Below are positions 1-12,493 of a stretch of DNA of 64,000 bases, piece by piece (the first letter of the stretch is position 1; each line of letters begins with the position of its first letter). The stretch is from Streptomyces sp. 71268. Its GTDB lineage: Bacteria; Actinomycetota; Actinomycetes; Streptomycetales; Streptomycetaceae. Where the stretch lies: NCBI RefSeq assembly GCF_029392895.1, contig NZ_CP114200.1, positions 1,145,501-1,209,500 on the forward strand, read 5' to 3'. The translations under genes and the position numbers were made by a program. The notes under the pieces are model-generated. The model made no database searches. It worked only from the letters and a program-made list of their open reading frames with translations, and was not told where the DNA came from.

Positions 1-322
1 CCGAGACGGCCAGCACCATCTCGTGGGTCGGCATGAGGAAGCTGTCGACCATGCGACAGGTGCGCAGGTTACCGAAGACCAGGGTGTGGAGCCGCGGGTA
101 GACGGCGCAGGCGACCAGCGCGTGCGCCCCGGTGCGCGGGAGGCCGTCGAGCGCGGACTCCAGCGAGGGGTGCAGGGTGACGGTGCCACGGTCCGCGAGG
201 CCACGGCGGTCCAGCCACTGCCGGGCGGCGGCCTCCAGGTTGGTGCCGGCCGGGCCGAGCGTGTGCAGCGTGCGGATCGTGTCGAGCGGGGACGGGGCTG
301 CGGGCGCTGCGCCTTCCGGCAT
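1..322 (-). CDS. Prephenate dehydratase/decarboxylase-like protein (BacA-type), partial
   Basis: The N-terminal 107 residues are visible; the gene continues past the left edge. After a short Ala/Pro-rich start the protein reads LGPAGTNLEAAARQWL, the LGPxGTxxExAA signature that opens prephenate dehydratase-fold proteins. HPSLESAL and VYPRLHTLVFGNL follow, then PTHEMVLA, which fits the BacA-type branch (prephenate decarboxylase of the bacilysin/anticapsin route) better than housekeeping PheA. The ATG at 322 is the first plausible start. The gene is co-oriented with the arg operon but separated from it by a long terminator hairpin at 500-554, so it has its own transcription. Function beyond the fold is an inference, since catalytic regions lie outside the window. 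Confidence 0.6.
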   Translation of the reverse strand, partial: MPEGAAPAAPSPLDTIRTLHTLGPAGTNLEAAARQWLDRRGLADRGTVTLHPSLESALDGLPRTGAHALVACAVYPRLHTLVFGNLRTCRMVDSFLMPTHEMVLAVS

Positions 323-499
323 GTCTCCCCCAGTGCTCCGCGCGTGCGCGTGGCACGGGAACGGGCTCGGTGGTGTGGACAGGCATGTGCGAAGACAGCG
401 CGCCGCGTAGGGCCACGGGGCGGCCGACGCGCTGACCCGGTACAGAAGCGGAATCACGCTACCGCCGCGCCCCCGGGGTGTCGAGAACCACCAACGGGT

Positions 500-554
500 C
501 CACGCCACCTGCCCACCGCGCCGGTCGTCGGCGCGCGATGGGCAGGTGGCGTGG
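500..554 (-). terminator. Terminator hairpin after argR
   Basis: Perfect 16-bp arms (CCACGCCACCTGCCCA at 500-515, complement at 539-554) enclose a second nested stem (518-523 with 529-534). It lies 13 bp beyond the argR stop codon and closes the arg operon. No T-tract is needed in Streptomyces terminators of this kind. Confidence 0.8.
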
Positions 555-566
555 GGTGCGAGCGGG

Positions 567-1124
567 TCAGCGGGCGCGCTGGGCCAGCCGCATCAGGTGG
601 TCGGCCAGAGCCTGGCCGCCCTGCGGGTCACGGCTGATCAGCAGCAGCGTGTCGTCCCCCGCGATGGTGCCGATGATGTCGTGCACCTCGGCGGTGTCGA
701 TGGCCGAAGCCAGGAACTGGGCCGCGCCCGGCGGGGTGCGCAACACCACGAGGTTGGCCGACGCCTCCGCCGAGATCAGCAGCTCGCCCGCGAGCCGGGC
801 CATCCGCCCCTCGCTCGCCGACTCGCCGAGCGGGGCCCGTGGCGTACGGTCGCCGCCCTCGCTGGGCACCGCGTAGATCAGCTCACCGCCGGTGTTGCGG
901 ATCTTCACCGCGCCCAGCTCGTCCAGGTCCCGGGAGAGCGTCGCCTGCGTGACGGTCAGCCCGTCGTCGGCGAGCAGCTTGGCGAGCTGGCTCTGCGAGC
1001 GGACCGGGTGCCGGCCCAGGATGTCCACGATCCGGCGGTGGCGGGCGGTACGGGTCTGCGGCACGGCCGGCCCGGTGGGCGTGTGCTCCCCGCCGTTCAC
1101 CTCGTTGTCCTGCGCCTCGGTCAT
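567..1124 (-). CDS. argR: Arginine repressor ArgR
   Basis: 185 aa, the usual length for streptomycete ArgR with a short N-terminal extension. The winged-helix DNA-binding domain covers roughly residues 25-75 and contains the recognition helix TQATLSRDL (59-67). The C-terminal arginine-binding and hexamerisation domain contains GTIAGDDT (152-159), the conserved aspartates that contact arginine. It is the last gene of argCJBDR, starting 6 bp after the argD stop, so the repressor is made from the operon it controls. It is expected to repress transcription from the argC promoter when arginine is abundant. Confidence 0.96.
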   Translation of the reverse strand: MTEAQDNEVNGGEHTPTGPAVPQTRTARHRRIVDILGRHPVRSQSQLAKLLADDGLTVTQATLSRDLDELGAVKIRNTGGELIYAVPSEGGDRTPRAPLGESASEGRMARLAGELLISAEASANLVVLRTPPGAAQFLASAIDTAEVHDIIGTIAGDDTLLLISRDPQGGQALADHLMRLAQRAR

Positions 1125-1130
1125 CGTCTG

Positions 1131-2357
1131 TCAGTCTCCGGATCGTCGTTCCCCATCGGGCGCGCTGGCCCCATGCGGCGCGGGTACCCCGTCGAGGACG
1201 GCGGGCAGCGCCCCAAGGAACGTGTCGATCTCCTCGGCCGTGACGATGAGCGGCGGCGCGAGCCGGATCACGTCCGGCGCGACCGCGTTCACCAGGAACC
1301 CGGCGTCCTGAGCCGCCTGCTGCACCCGCTGCGCGAGCGGCTCGTGCAGCACGATACCCAGCAGCAGGCCCGCGCCACGGACCTGGGCGACGCCCGGGTG
1401 GTCCAGCGCCTCGATTCCCTCGCGCAGCCGCCGCCCCACGCTCCGCACGTGGTCCAGCACCCCGTCGGCCTCGATGGTCTCCAGTACGGCCAGGGCCGCG
1501 GCGCAGGCCACGGGGTTGCCGCCAAAGGTGGTGCCGTGCTGGCCCGGCGTGAGGAGTTCGGCCGCCGGGCCGAAGGCGAGGGTGGCGCCGATCGGCAGGC
1601 CGCCGCCGAGCCCCTTGGCCAGCGTGACGACGTCCGGCTCGACGTCCTGGGCCCGGCTGGCGAACCAGTGCCCGGTGCGGCCGATGCCGGTCTGCACCTC
1701 GTCCACCACCAGCAGGGTGCCGGTGGCCCGGGTGATCTCGCGGGCCGCGGCCAGGTAGCCGGCCGGCGGCACGATCACGCCCATCTCGCCCTGCACCGGC
1801 TCGACGATGACCAGCGCGGTGTCGGTGGTGACGGCCGCGCGCAGCGCGTCGACGTCCCCGTACGGCACGTGGGTGACCGTGCCGGGCAGCGGCAGAAACG
1901 GTTCTTGCTTGGCGGGCTGCCCGGTCAGGGCCAGGGCGCCCATGGTGCGGCCGTGGAAGCCGCCGGTGGTGGCGACCATGTGGGTGCGCCCGGTGCGCCG
2001 GCCGATCTTGAAGGCGGCCTCGACGGCCTCGGCTCCCGAGTTGGCGAAGAAGACGCGGCCCGCCCGCTCGGAGCCGAAGAGGCGCAGCAGGCGCTCGGCC
2101 AGGGCGACCGGGGGTTCGGCGACGAAGAGGTTGGAGACGTGGCCGAGGGTGGCGATCTGGTCGGAGACGGCGCGCACGACGGCCGGGTGGGCGTGGCCGA
2201 GGGCGTTGACCGCGATGCCGCCGACGAGGTCCAGGTACCGCGTGCCGTCGGCGTCCCACACCGTGGCGCCCTGACCGCGCACCAGCGGCACGCGCGGAGC
2301 GCCGTAGTTGTCCATCAGCGCGGCCTGCCAGCGCTTGGCCAGTACGGAGTTGTTCAC
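1131..2357 (-). CDS. argD: Acetylornithine aminotransferase ArgD
   Basis: 408 aa class III PLP aminotransferase that converts N-acetylglutamate semialdehyde to N-acetylornithine. Visible are the PLP-phosphate site NSGAEA (106-111), the cofactor-binding [11 protein letters not shown] (219-229), and the Schiff-base lysine in TLAKGLGGG (K248), followed by GTTFGGNP. The start is a GTG at 2357 whose bases overlap the argB stop (GTGA, 4-bp overlap), indicating translational coupling. The reading frame is open far upstream, but that extension only shadows argB. Confidence 0.95.
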   Translation of the reverse strand: MNNSVLAKRWQAALMDNYGAPRVPLVRGQGATVWDADGTRYLDLVGGIAVNALGHAHPAVVRAVSDQIATLGHVSNLFVAEPPVALAERLLRLFGSERAGRVFFANSGAEAVEAAFKIGRRTGRTHMVATTGGFHGRTMGALALTGQPAKQEPFLPLPGTVTHVPYGDVDALRAAVTTDTALVIVEPVQGEMGVIVPPAGYLAAAREITRATGTLLVVDEVQTGIGRTGHWFASRAQDVEPDVVTLAKGLGGGLPIGATLAFGPAAELLTPGQHGTTFGGNPVACAAALAVLETIEADGVLDHVRSVGRRLREGIEALDHPGVAQVRGAGLLLGIVLHEPLAQRVQQAAQDAGFLVNAVAPDVIRLAPPLIVTAEEIDTFLGALPAVLDGVPAPHGASAPDGERRSGD

Positions 2358-3346
2358 GTCTGCTCCTCGTCCGGCACGACCATGGTGCCGATTCCCTCGT
2401 CGGTGAAGATCTCCAGCAGGATGGAGTGCGGCACCCGGCCGTCGATGACGCGCGCGGTGGTCACTCCCCCGCGTACGGCGGTCAGGCAGCCCTCCATCTT
2501 GGGCACCATGCCGCTGGCCAGATCGGGCAGCAGCTTCTCCAGTTGGGACGCGGTGAGCTGGCTGATCACCTCGTCGCTGTGCGGCCAGTCCGCGTACAGC
2601 CCCTCGACGTCGGTGAGCACCATCAGCGTCTCGGCGCCGAGGGCGGCGGCCAGCGCGGCGGCGGCGGTGTCGGCGTTGACGTTGAAGACGCCGCCGGCCG
2701 GGCCGTCGGCCGCGTCGCCGCTGCGCGCGATCGAGGAGATCACCGGGATGCGGCCGTCGTCGAGCAGCGCCTGGATGGCGCCCACCTCGATGTGGGTGAT
2801 GTGGCCGACCCGACCGAGGTCGACCGGCTCTCCGTCCACCCGGGCGTAACGCTTGGTGGCGGTCATGGTGTGCGCGTCCTCGCCGGTCATGCCGACGGCC
2901 AGCGGACCGTGCTGGTTGAGCAGCCCGACCAGCTCCCGCTGCACCTGGCCGGCCAGCACCATCCGTACGACGTCCATCGCCTCGGGGGTGGTGACCCGCA
3001 GGCCGGCCGCGAAGGTGGACTCCAGGCCCAGCCGGTCGAGTTGGGCGCTGATCTGCGGTCCGCCGCCGTGCACGACGACCGGGCGCAGCCCGGCGTGGCG
3101 CAGGAAGACGACGTCCTGGGCGAAGGCGGCCTTGAGGTCGTCGTCGACCATGGCGTTGCCGCCGAACTTGATGACGACGCACTTCCCGTGGTGCCGGGTC
3201 AGCCACGGCAGCGCCTCGATGAGCGTGCGGGCCTTGGGCAGCGCGGTGTGTTTACGGGTCGCCGTCTGGGCGGGACGGGCGGGAGCGGCCGGCGCGGGCT
3301 GGGCCGACACATCGGGCTGGACCGGCACGTCGGGCTGGACCGGCAC
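2354..3346 (-). CDS. argB: Acetylglutamate kinase ArgB
   Basis: Amino acid kinase that phosphorylates N-acetylglutamate, the arginine-sensitive step of the pathway. The core starts at [18 protein letters not shown] (60-66) and VHGGGPQI (92-99) form the phosphate and substrate loops, and the C-terminus ends at the GTGA overlap with argD. As drawn (GTG at 3346, 330 aa) it has a 30-residue extension with PVQPDV repeats and no good Shine-Dalgarno. The expected start is the ATG at 3434 overlapping the argJ stop, but that codon is one base out of frame. A G6 run at 3375-3380 is the likely site of the slip (see findings), so the N-terminus is unresolved. Confidence 0.93.
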   Translation of the reverse strand: MPVQPDVPVQPDVSAQPAPAAPARPAQTATRKHTALPKARTLIEALPWLTRHHGKCVVIKFGGNAMVDDDLKAAFAQDVVFLRHAGLRPVVVHGGGPQISAQLDRLGLESTFAAGLRVTTPEAMDVVRMVLAGQVQRELVGLLNQHGPLAVGMTGEDAHTMTATKRYARVDGEPVDLGRVGHITHIEVGAIQALLDDGRIPVISSIARSGDAADGPAGGVFNVNADTAAAALAAALGAETLMVLTDVEGLYADWPHSDEVISQLTASQLEKLLPDLASGMVPKMEGCLTAVRGGVTTARVIDGRVPHSILLEIFTDEGIGTMVVPDEEQT

Positions 3347-3430
3347 GTCCGGCCGCGCAGGCGCGTCGGCGGGCGGGGGGCGTGGGCTGGCCGGTGGGCC
3401 GGGGCGCGGCGGGTTCGGGGGCGGTGTGGC

Positions 3431-4585
3431 TCATGAGGAGTACGCGCTGTTCTCGTGGACGTAGTCGGCGGTCAGGTCGTTGGTCCAGATCACCGCGGAC
3501 TCGCTGCCGGCCGCGAGGTCGGCGGTGACGCGCACCTCGCGGTAGCGCATGTCCACCAGCTCCCGGTCCTCGCCGACGCTGCCGTTCTTGCACACCCACA
3601 CGTCGTTGATCGCCACGTTCAGCTGGTCGGGCTCGAAGGCGGCCGACGTGGTGCCGATGGCGGAGAGCACCCGGCCCCAGTTGGGGTCCTCGCCGTGCAG
3701 GGCGCACTTGAGCAGGTTGTTGCGGGCGATGGACCGGCCGACCTCGACGGCGTCCTCCTCGGTGGCCGCGCCGACGACCTCGATCCGGATGTCCTTGGAC
3801 GCGCCCTCGGCGTCGCGGACGAGCTGCTGCGCCAGGTCGGCGCAGACCACGCGGACCGCCTCGGCGAACGCCGCGTACCCGGGCGCGCTGCCCGAGGCCC
3901 CGGAGGCCAGCAGCAGCACCGTGTCGTTGGTGGACATGCAGCCGTCGGAGTCGACCCGGTCGAAGGTCGTACGGGTCGCCGCGCGCAGCGCCTTGTCCAG
4001 GTCGCCGGCGTCCAGGTCGGCGTCGGTGGTGAGCACGACGAGCATGGTGGCCAGACCCGGGGCGAGCATGCCCGCGCCCTTGGCCATGCCGCCGACGGTC
4101 CAACCCTCCTCGCTGCGGAAGACGGCCGTCTTGTGCACGGTGTCGGTGGTCTTGATCGCGATGGCGGCGCCCTCCCCACCGTCCGGGGTGAGCGCGGCGG
4201 CGGCCCGCTCGATGCCGGGCAGCAGCTTGTCCATCGGCAGCCGCAGCCCGATCAGGCCCGTGGAGGCGACGGCGACCTCGGCGGCGCTGTGCCCGAGCAC
4301 GTCCGCGACCTTCTCGGCCGTGGCGTGGGTGTCCTGGAAGCCGAGCGGTCCGGTGCACGCGTTGGCGCCGCCGGAGTTGAGGACGACGGCGGAGACCGTG
4401 CCGCCGGCCAGGACCTGTTCGGACCACAGGACGGGGGCGGCCTTGACGCGGTTGGAGGTGAAGACGCCGGCCGCGGCCAGCCGCGGGCCCTGGTTGACGA
4501 CCAGGGCCAGGTCCGGGTTGCCGTTCTCCTTCAGGCCCGCGGCCACGCCCGCCGCGGTGAATCCCTGTGCTGCCGTAACGCTCAC
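3431..4585 (-). CDS. argJ: Bifunctional ornithine acetyltransferase/N-acetylglutamate synthase ArgJ
   Basis: 384 aa, normal ArgJ length. The protein transfers the acetyl group from N-acetylornithine to glutamate, recycling it in the cyclic arginine pathway. The autoproteolysis site KGAGMLAPGLATML (169-182) is intact with nucleophile Thr180, so the proenzyme should cleave into alpha and beta chains that form an Ntn-type heterotetramer. GVFTSNR (40-46) and NDTVLLLASG also fit the family. ATG start at 4585. Unlike typical tight arg operons, a 181-bp spacer separates it from argC upstream. Confidence 0.96.
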   Translation of the reverse strand: MSVTAAQGFTAAGVAAGLKENGNPDLALVVNQGPRLAAAGVFTSNRVKAAPVLWSEQVLAGGTVSAVVLNSGGANACTGPLGFQDTHATAEKVADVLGHSAAEVAVASTGLIGLRLPMDKLLPGIERAAAALTPDGGEGAAIAIKTTDTVHKTAVFRSEEGWTVGGMAKGAGMLAPGLATMLVVLTTDADLDAGDLDKALRAATRTTFDRVDSDGCMSTNDTVLLLASGASGSAPGYAAFAEAVRVVCADLAQQLVRDAEGASKDIRIEVVGAATEEDAVEVGRSIARNNLLKCALHGEDPNWGRVLSAIGTTSAAFEPDQLNVAINDVWVCKNGSVGEDRELVDMRYREVRVTADLAAGSESAVIWTNDLTADYVHENSAYSS

Positions 4586-4766
4586 CGTGCTGCTCCGTTC
4601 GCTTCCAGGAGTTCCAAGAGGTGCAAGGGGGTGCCTGCGGCCGCCGCCGCGCGCGGGGGTGGGTCCGGTGCCGGTCGTACCGGGCGCACCAGCCGTACCG
4701 GGCCTACCGCGTGTGTCGGCCGCTGGGGCCGGTGCCGCCTGGGGGCGGGCCTCCTCGGCGCGTGGT

Positions 4767-5882
<1,116 letters not shown>

Positions 5883-6004
5883 TCAGCGCGACCGCGATCG
5901 ACACTTCACCAGGGGGCGCGGGGGCCCGTACGAGCCACCGGCCTCCGGGGCGGCGGACCACCCGTCGCCCGTGCCGGTGCCCGCGTGGCGCTAGCGTGGG
6001 GCGC

Positions 6005-6526
6005 ATGATCGTGTGGCTCAACGGCACCCATGGCGCGGGCAAGACGACGACCAGCGCGCTCGTACAGCAACTGCTCCCGGACTCGCGGGTGTTCGACGCC
6101 GAGAAGGTCGGCGAGACGCTCATGGACATCACGCCCGGGCTACCCGAGACGGACAACTTCCAGCACTGGCCGCCGTGGCGCCCGCTCGTGGTCGAGACCG
6201 CCCGCCGCGTGCTCGACTACGCGGGCGGCACCCTGGTGGTGCCGATGACCGTCCTGGTCGAACCGTACTGGCGCGAGATCAGCGCGGGCCTGGCCCAGTA
6301 CGCCATCCCCGTACGGCACTTCGTGCTCCACGCCGACCAGGAGACCCTGCGCGCCCGCATCCAGAACGACACCGTCCTCGGCCCCTCCCCCTTCCGCTTC
6401 AAGTACGTCGAGCCCTATGCCGAGGCGGCCCGCACCTGGCTGCACGCCGAGGCCGAGGTCATCGACACCACCCACCTCACGCCCGCCCAGACCGCCCTGC
6501 GGATCGCGGAGGCCGTCAAGGGGTGA
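6005..6526 (+). CDS. P-loop nucleotide-binding protein, TmrB/shikimate-kinase-like
   Basis: 173 aa. The N-terminus MIVWLNGTHGAGKT carries a Walker A loop at residues 7-14, directly at the start as in small nucleoside or antibiotic kinases. FDAEKVGE and FQHWPPWRPLVVE follow, then RHFVLHAD and RARI resembling the lid region of adenylate/gluconate kinase-like enzymes. TmrB-like tunicamycin resistance proteins have this layout, but the substrate is not predictable. The ATG at 6005 is preferred over the longer frame from 5849 because TAGCGT lies 7 nt upstream, the spacing of a leaderless -10 box, and the upstream residues are low complexity. Divergent from argC. Confidence 0.75.
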   Translation: MIVWLNGTHGAGKTTTSALVQQLLPDSRVFDAEKVGETLMDITPGLPETDNFQHWPPWRPLVVETARRVLDYAGGTLVVPMTVLVEPYWREISAGLAQYAIPVRHFVLHADQETLRARIQNDTVLGPSPFRFKYVEPYAEAARTWLHAEAEVIDTTHLTPAQTALRIAEAVKG

Positions 6527-6675
6527 GGGCCGCTCGCTGGCCCGTGGTGTCGGGGCGCGCGAGCCACGGTCCGGGGGTTCGGCCGGGTGGAGCCGGCGCG
6601 GCACGGCGCTCCCCGGCCATCGCGCCGGAACGGAAACCCGCGGACGCGGCCCGCCAGCGTGCGGGATCGTGAGAC

Positions 6676-7527
6676 ATGCGCCCGGATGACTGGCACCTCA
6701 CCGACGACCTCAGCGCCTTCCTCGACCGAGCCGGCGAGTTCCTGCGCTCACGCCCCGCCCTGCACACGGTCCCGTTGACGGTGACCGCACGGCTGGCGGG
6801 CGAGCCGGGCCCGTACGGCGACGAGGCGCCCCTCTTCGGAAGCCTCGGACGGGTGGGGGAGGTCCGCGCGGCCTTCTTCCACACCCCGCCCCGTCGCCTG
6901 TACCTCACCAGCCTCTCCCCCGAGGAGGCCGACGCCCTCGCCGCCCGGCTGGCCCGCTCCGGTCGCCCGCTCCCCGGCGTCAACGCCGACCACGGCACGG
7001 TCACCGCCTTCGCCGCGGCCTGGCAGCGCCGCACGGGCGCGACAGCGACGCCGTACCAGCGCGAGCGCCTGTACCGCCTGGGTACGCTCACGCCACCCAG
7101 GCCGCCGGCCGGGCGGGGCCGCGTCGCGGACGGGCGGGACCGCCAGCGACTCATGCGCTGGCACCGCGAGTTCGTCACCGCCACAGGGGGGAGCCCGGCC
7201 GCGGATCACGGCCCGTGGGCGGACTCACGCATCGCCCACGGCCGCGTCACGCTCTGGGAGACCCCGGACAAGACCCCCGTCTCCATGGCGGGTCGGACCC
7301 CGCTGGTCGCCGGACAGATCCGGGTGACCCCGGTCTACACCCCTCCCCACCTGCGTGGCCGGGGCTACGCAAGCGCCGTGACGGTCGAGGTGAGCCGGGC
7401 CGCGCTGGCCGCGGGTGCGGCGGAGGTCCTGCTCTTCGCGGACCTGGCCAACCCCACCAGCAATGGCCTCTACCAACGGATCGGGTACCGTCCGGTCGCC
7501 GACTTCGCGGTGTACGACTTCACGTGA
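6676..7527 (+). CDS. GNAT family N-acetyltransferase
   Basis: 283 aa. The C-terminal third holds the GNAT acetyl-CoA fold: GQIRVTPVYTPPHLRGRGYASAV provides the core strand and the R-G-R-G-Y-A pyrophosphate loop, and FADLANPTSNGLYQRIGYRPV is the typical C-terminal motif. The N-terminal half (about residues 1-170) matches the uncharacterised substrate-side domain found in streptomycete two-part acetyltransferases. Substrate unknown. Start ATG at 6676. It stands alone between the kinase-like gene and the PPOX gene, all on the plus strand but with 150-bp gaps. Confidence 0.8.
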   Translation: MRPDDWHLTDDLSAFLDRAGEFLRSRPALHTVPLTVTARLAGEPGPYGDEAPLFGSLGRVGEVRAAFFHTPPRRLYLTSLSPEEADALAARLARSGRPLPGVNADHGTVTAFAAAWQRRTGATATPYQRERLYRLGTLTPPRPPAGRGRVADGRDRQRLMRWHREFVTATGGSPAADHGPWADSRIAHGRVTLWETPDKTPVSMAGRTPLVAGQIRVTPVYTPPHLRGRGYASAVTVEVSRAALAAGAAEVLLFADLANPTSNGLYQRIGYRPVADFAVYDFT

Positions 7528-7673
7528 GTCGTGAGCCCGGTTTCGTGACCCGTGGGGGCCGGGGCACGTCAGTCGCGCCGTCGCGGCACCGGCTCCCGTC
7601 TCGTCGGGCACGCCGGCCGGAACGCGCGGTTCCCCCCGTCGGCCCCGGTGATCATGGTTGGTAGCCTCGCCGG

Positions 7674-8120
7674 ATGACCGCGACCTTCAGCGAAGCCGTC
7701 CGCGCCCGGCTGCGAGCCCCCAACATCTGGTACGTCGGCACCGTGTTCCCCGACGGAGCGCCGCAGGTCAGCCCGATGTGGGTGGATCTGGAGGGCGAGG
7801 GGGAGCTGACGTTCAACACCTCGGTGGGCCGGGTGAAGGAGGAGAACCTCCGCCACGACCCGCGCGTTTACCTCTCCCATGCGGATGCCGCCAACCCCTT
7901 CGACCGGGTGCAGATCAGCGGCGAGGTGGTCCGCTTCGTCGAGGGCGACGAGGCGCACGAGCGGATGGACCGGCTGGCCCGCAAGTACCTGGGCAGCGAG
8001 CGCTTCGAGTGGATCATGCCGGGAGAGCGGCGGGTCGCGGTGATCGTGCGCCCGACCAAGGTGCGGCACATCGTCGGCGTCGAGCCGTTCCGGCCGGGCG
8101 GCCCGGTCCCCGCCTCCTGA
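7674..8120 (+). CDS. PPOX-class F420-dependent oxidoreductase
   Basis: 148 aa protein of the pyridoxamine 5'-phosphate oxidase-like split-barrel family. The pattern NIWYVGTVFPDGAPQVSPMWVDLEG followed by FNTSVGRVKEENLRHDPRV is that of actinobacterial F420-dependent PPOX proteins, which reduce varied substrates using F420H2 or bind FMN. The ATG at 7674 has TAGCCT 6 nt upstream, suggesting a leaderless message. The exact cofactor and substrate cannot be told from sequence. Confidence 0.8.
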   Translation: MTATFSEAVRARLRAPNIWYVGTVFPDGAPQVSPMWVDLEGEGELTFNTSVGRVKEENLRHDPRVYLSHADAANPFDRVQISGEVVRFVEGDEAHERMDRLARKYLGSERFEWIMPGERRVAVIVRPTKVRHIVGVEPFRPGGPVPAS

Positions 8121-8310
8121 CTATCACCCGACGCGGGCCGGGCGCCGGTCGGAGCGACGGTGAAGCGGCGGCCCGTGCCCGGTCACTCAGGGCTCCCTGG
8201 GCTCCCAGGGCCCACCATGCGCGGCGGCACCGGCAGCCTCACCCGTACGCGAGCCCCGCGCCGCGCTCCCCGGGCGTGCGCCGCCGGTGCGGTGGCTAGG
8301 CTGCTATTCC

Positions 8311-8949
8311 ATGGCCATAAGTACCGCAGTCTGGTCCTTCGCCTTGGTCGTAGGGCTGTTGACGCTGACTCCCGGTCTCGACACCGCGCTGATCCTGCGC
8401 ACCTCGATGCTCGGCCACGCCCACCGCGCCTGGGGCGTCGTCCTCGGCGTACAGGGCGGCATCCTGCTGTGGGGGGTCTTCACCTCCCTCGGCGTGACCG
8501 CGCTGCTGACCGCCTCGCACCTCGCGTACGAGTGCCTGCGCTGGGCCGGCGCCGCCTACCTGGTCTGGCTTGGCCTGCGGATGATCCGTGACACCTTCCG
8601 CGGTGGCCACGGGTCGCGAGTGCCCGACGCGGCGGCGCCGGAGGGCGTGGACTCGCTGCTCGGCGGGGTACGGCAGGGGGCGCTCACCAACCTGCTCAAC
8701 CCGAAGGTGGGCGCCTTCTACGTGGCGGTGCTGCCCCAGTTCATCCCGGCGGGCACCCACCAGTTGGCGATGGGGCTGCTGCTCACCCTGGTGCACATCG
8801 TGCTGGGCCTCCTCTGGTCCCTCGTCCTGATCGGCTGCGCCCGGCTGCTGCACCAGTGGCTGCGCACCCAGCGGGCGCAGCGGCTCCTGGACCGCGTCAC
8901 CGGCACCGTCATCACCGCCCTCGGCCTGCGCCTGGCCGTCAGCCACTGA
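8311..8949 (+). CDS. LysE/RhtB family amino acid exporter
   Basis: 212 aa integral membrane protein with about six hydrophobic segments. The N-terminal LTPGLDTALILRTSMLGH matches the LTPGPxxxxV motif of LysE/RhtB exporters, and LTNLLNPKVGAFYVAVLPQFI is the second family signature (NPK). Expected to export amino acids or derivatives by proton motive force. Start ATG at 8311 rather than the upstream in-frame ATG at 8287 because the TAGGCT box lies 8 nt before 8311. Confidence 0.85.
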   Translation: MAISTAVWSFALVVGLLTLTPGLDTALILRTSMLGHAHRAWGVVLGVQGGILLWGVFTSLGVTALLTASHLAYECLRWAGAAYLVWLGLRMIRDTFRGGHGSRVPDAAAPEGVDSLLGGVRQGALTNLLNPKVGAFYVAVLPQFIPAGTHQLAMGLLLTLVHIVLGLLWSLVLIGCARLLHQWLRTQRAQRLLDRVTGTVITALGLRLAVSH

Positions 8950-8989
8950 ACCCGACGGGCGACCCGCGACGGCCGATGGCGGCCGGTGA

Positions 8990-11353
<2,364 letters not shown>

Positions 11354-11362
11354 CACCCGTCG

Positions 11363-11404
11363 CGGGCCCGGGACGTGGCCGAACCGGTCACGTGCCCCGG
11401 GCCC
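11363..11404 (+). terminator. Terminator of icd
   Basis: CGGGCCCGGG-ACGTG pairs with CACGTG-CCCCGGGCCCG across a small loop, beginning 9 bp after the icd stop. Confidence 0.7.
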
Positions 11405-11607
11405 GTGCGGCGGGGGCTCCCCCAGCCCGTACGCCCCACCCGCGCCGCGCGGCCACGCGCCGCGCTCGCACATCCGCCCCGGCCGGCCTCGCGCCCGGCC
11501 GGGGCGGCCGCGTTCCGGGGTGGCCGCGTCACGGGCCCGGCCGGGCGCGCGTTCACCGACGGCGAAGCGCGTCCCGGGGCCGGGTCCGCGCCGCGAGACT
11601 CTGGCAT

Positions 11608-12417
11608 ATGCCGAACTTCGCCTCGTACGACGGGGTCACCCTGCACTACTCCGTCCTCGGCGACGGGCCGCCCCTGGTGTGCCTGCCCGGCGGCCCGGGC
11701 GGGGACGGGCGCGGCCTCGGCGACCTGGGCGGGCTGGCGCGGGGGCGCACCCTGCTGCGGCTCGACGGCCGCGCCGGCGGTCGCTCCGCGGTCCCGCCCG
11801 ACGGGGCCCACTGCGGCTTCGCGGCGCAGGCCCGCGACGTGCTGGCGCTCGCGGACGCGTTCGGCCTGGACCGGGTGGACGTGGTCGCGCACTCGGCGGG
11901 GACGCTGACCGCCCAGGAGTTCGCGCTCCGGCACCCGGCGCGGACGGGCCGGCTCGTGCTCGTGACCCCCGCCGGCCGGCTGGCCAGGGAGCCGGACGAG
12001 TCCGAACTGAGCGCCATACGGGCGGAGTCGGGCCAGCGGGCCGACGCCGCGGCGGCCGTCGCGGCCGGCGCCGCGCCCGGGGCGTACGGCACCTGGTCGG
12101 CCGCCGCCCGGGCCCACCACGCCGCCGGCGCGGACTACGGGACGCCGCCGCCGTGGCTGAGGTCCCGGTTCTACGCCGACGTGACCGACGAACCGACGCG
12201 GGTGGCGCGTCTGGGCGCGCTGCGGGCACCCGTGCTGGCCGTCGCCGGCAGCCGGGACGGGATAGCCGGCACGGCACCGGCGCGACTGCTCGCCGCCTGC
12301 TGCCCCGCGGCACGCCTCGCCCTGCTCCCCGGTTGCGGCCACTGGCCGTGGGTGGACGACCCGGCGGCGTTCCACGCCGTGGTCAGCGCCTTCCTCACCG
12401 CCCCGGCCACCGCGTGA
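11608..12417 (+). CDS. Alpha/beta hydrolase
   Basis: 269 aa single-domain alpha/beta hydrolase. [10 protein letters not shown] (HGGPG-type oxyanion loop), the nucleophile elbow VVAHSAGTL (Ser in A-H-S-A-G), a candidate acid in AGSRDG and the catalytic histidine in [11 protein letters not shown] are all visible, so the triad is complete. The layout resembles proline iminopeptidase-like and non-heme-peroxidase-like hydrolases, with a helical cap rich in alanine between about residues 130 and 190. Substrate unknown. Start ATG at 11608; the longer frame upstream is GC-rich noncoding sequence. Confidence 0.82.
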   Translation: MPNFASYDGVTLHYSVLGDGPPLVCLPGGPGGDGRGLGDLGGLARGRTLLRLDGRAGGRSAVPPDGAHCGFAAQARDVLALADAFGLDRVDVVAHSAGTLTAQEFALRHPARTGRLVLVTPAGRLAREPDESELSAIRAESGQRADAAAAVAAGAAPGAYGTWSAAARAHHAAGADYGTPPPWLRSRFYADVTDEPTRVARLGALRAPVLAVAGSRDGIAGTAPARLLAACCPAARLALLPGCGHWPWVDDPAAFHAVVSAFLTAPATA

Positions 12418-12493
12418 GCAGAGCACCGGCGACGAGCTGGTCCGCCGCTGGCCCTCCGCCGCGCACGAGGCCCGCGAACCCCGTGCGCGGCGA

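Noticed and set aside
546..2849. A 767-residue plus-strand open frame over argR-argD-argB
   Set aside because: It is antisense to three well-supported genes and has the Gly/Arg/Ala-rich composition of a GC-rich shadow frame.
3252..3434. A 60-codon frame starting at the ATG overlapping the argJ stop
   Set aside because: Not a separate gene; best explained as the true argB start put out of frame by the G6 run.
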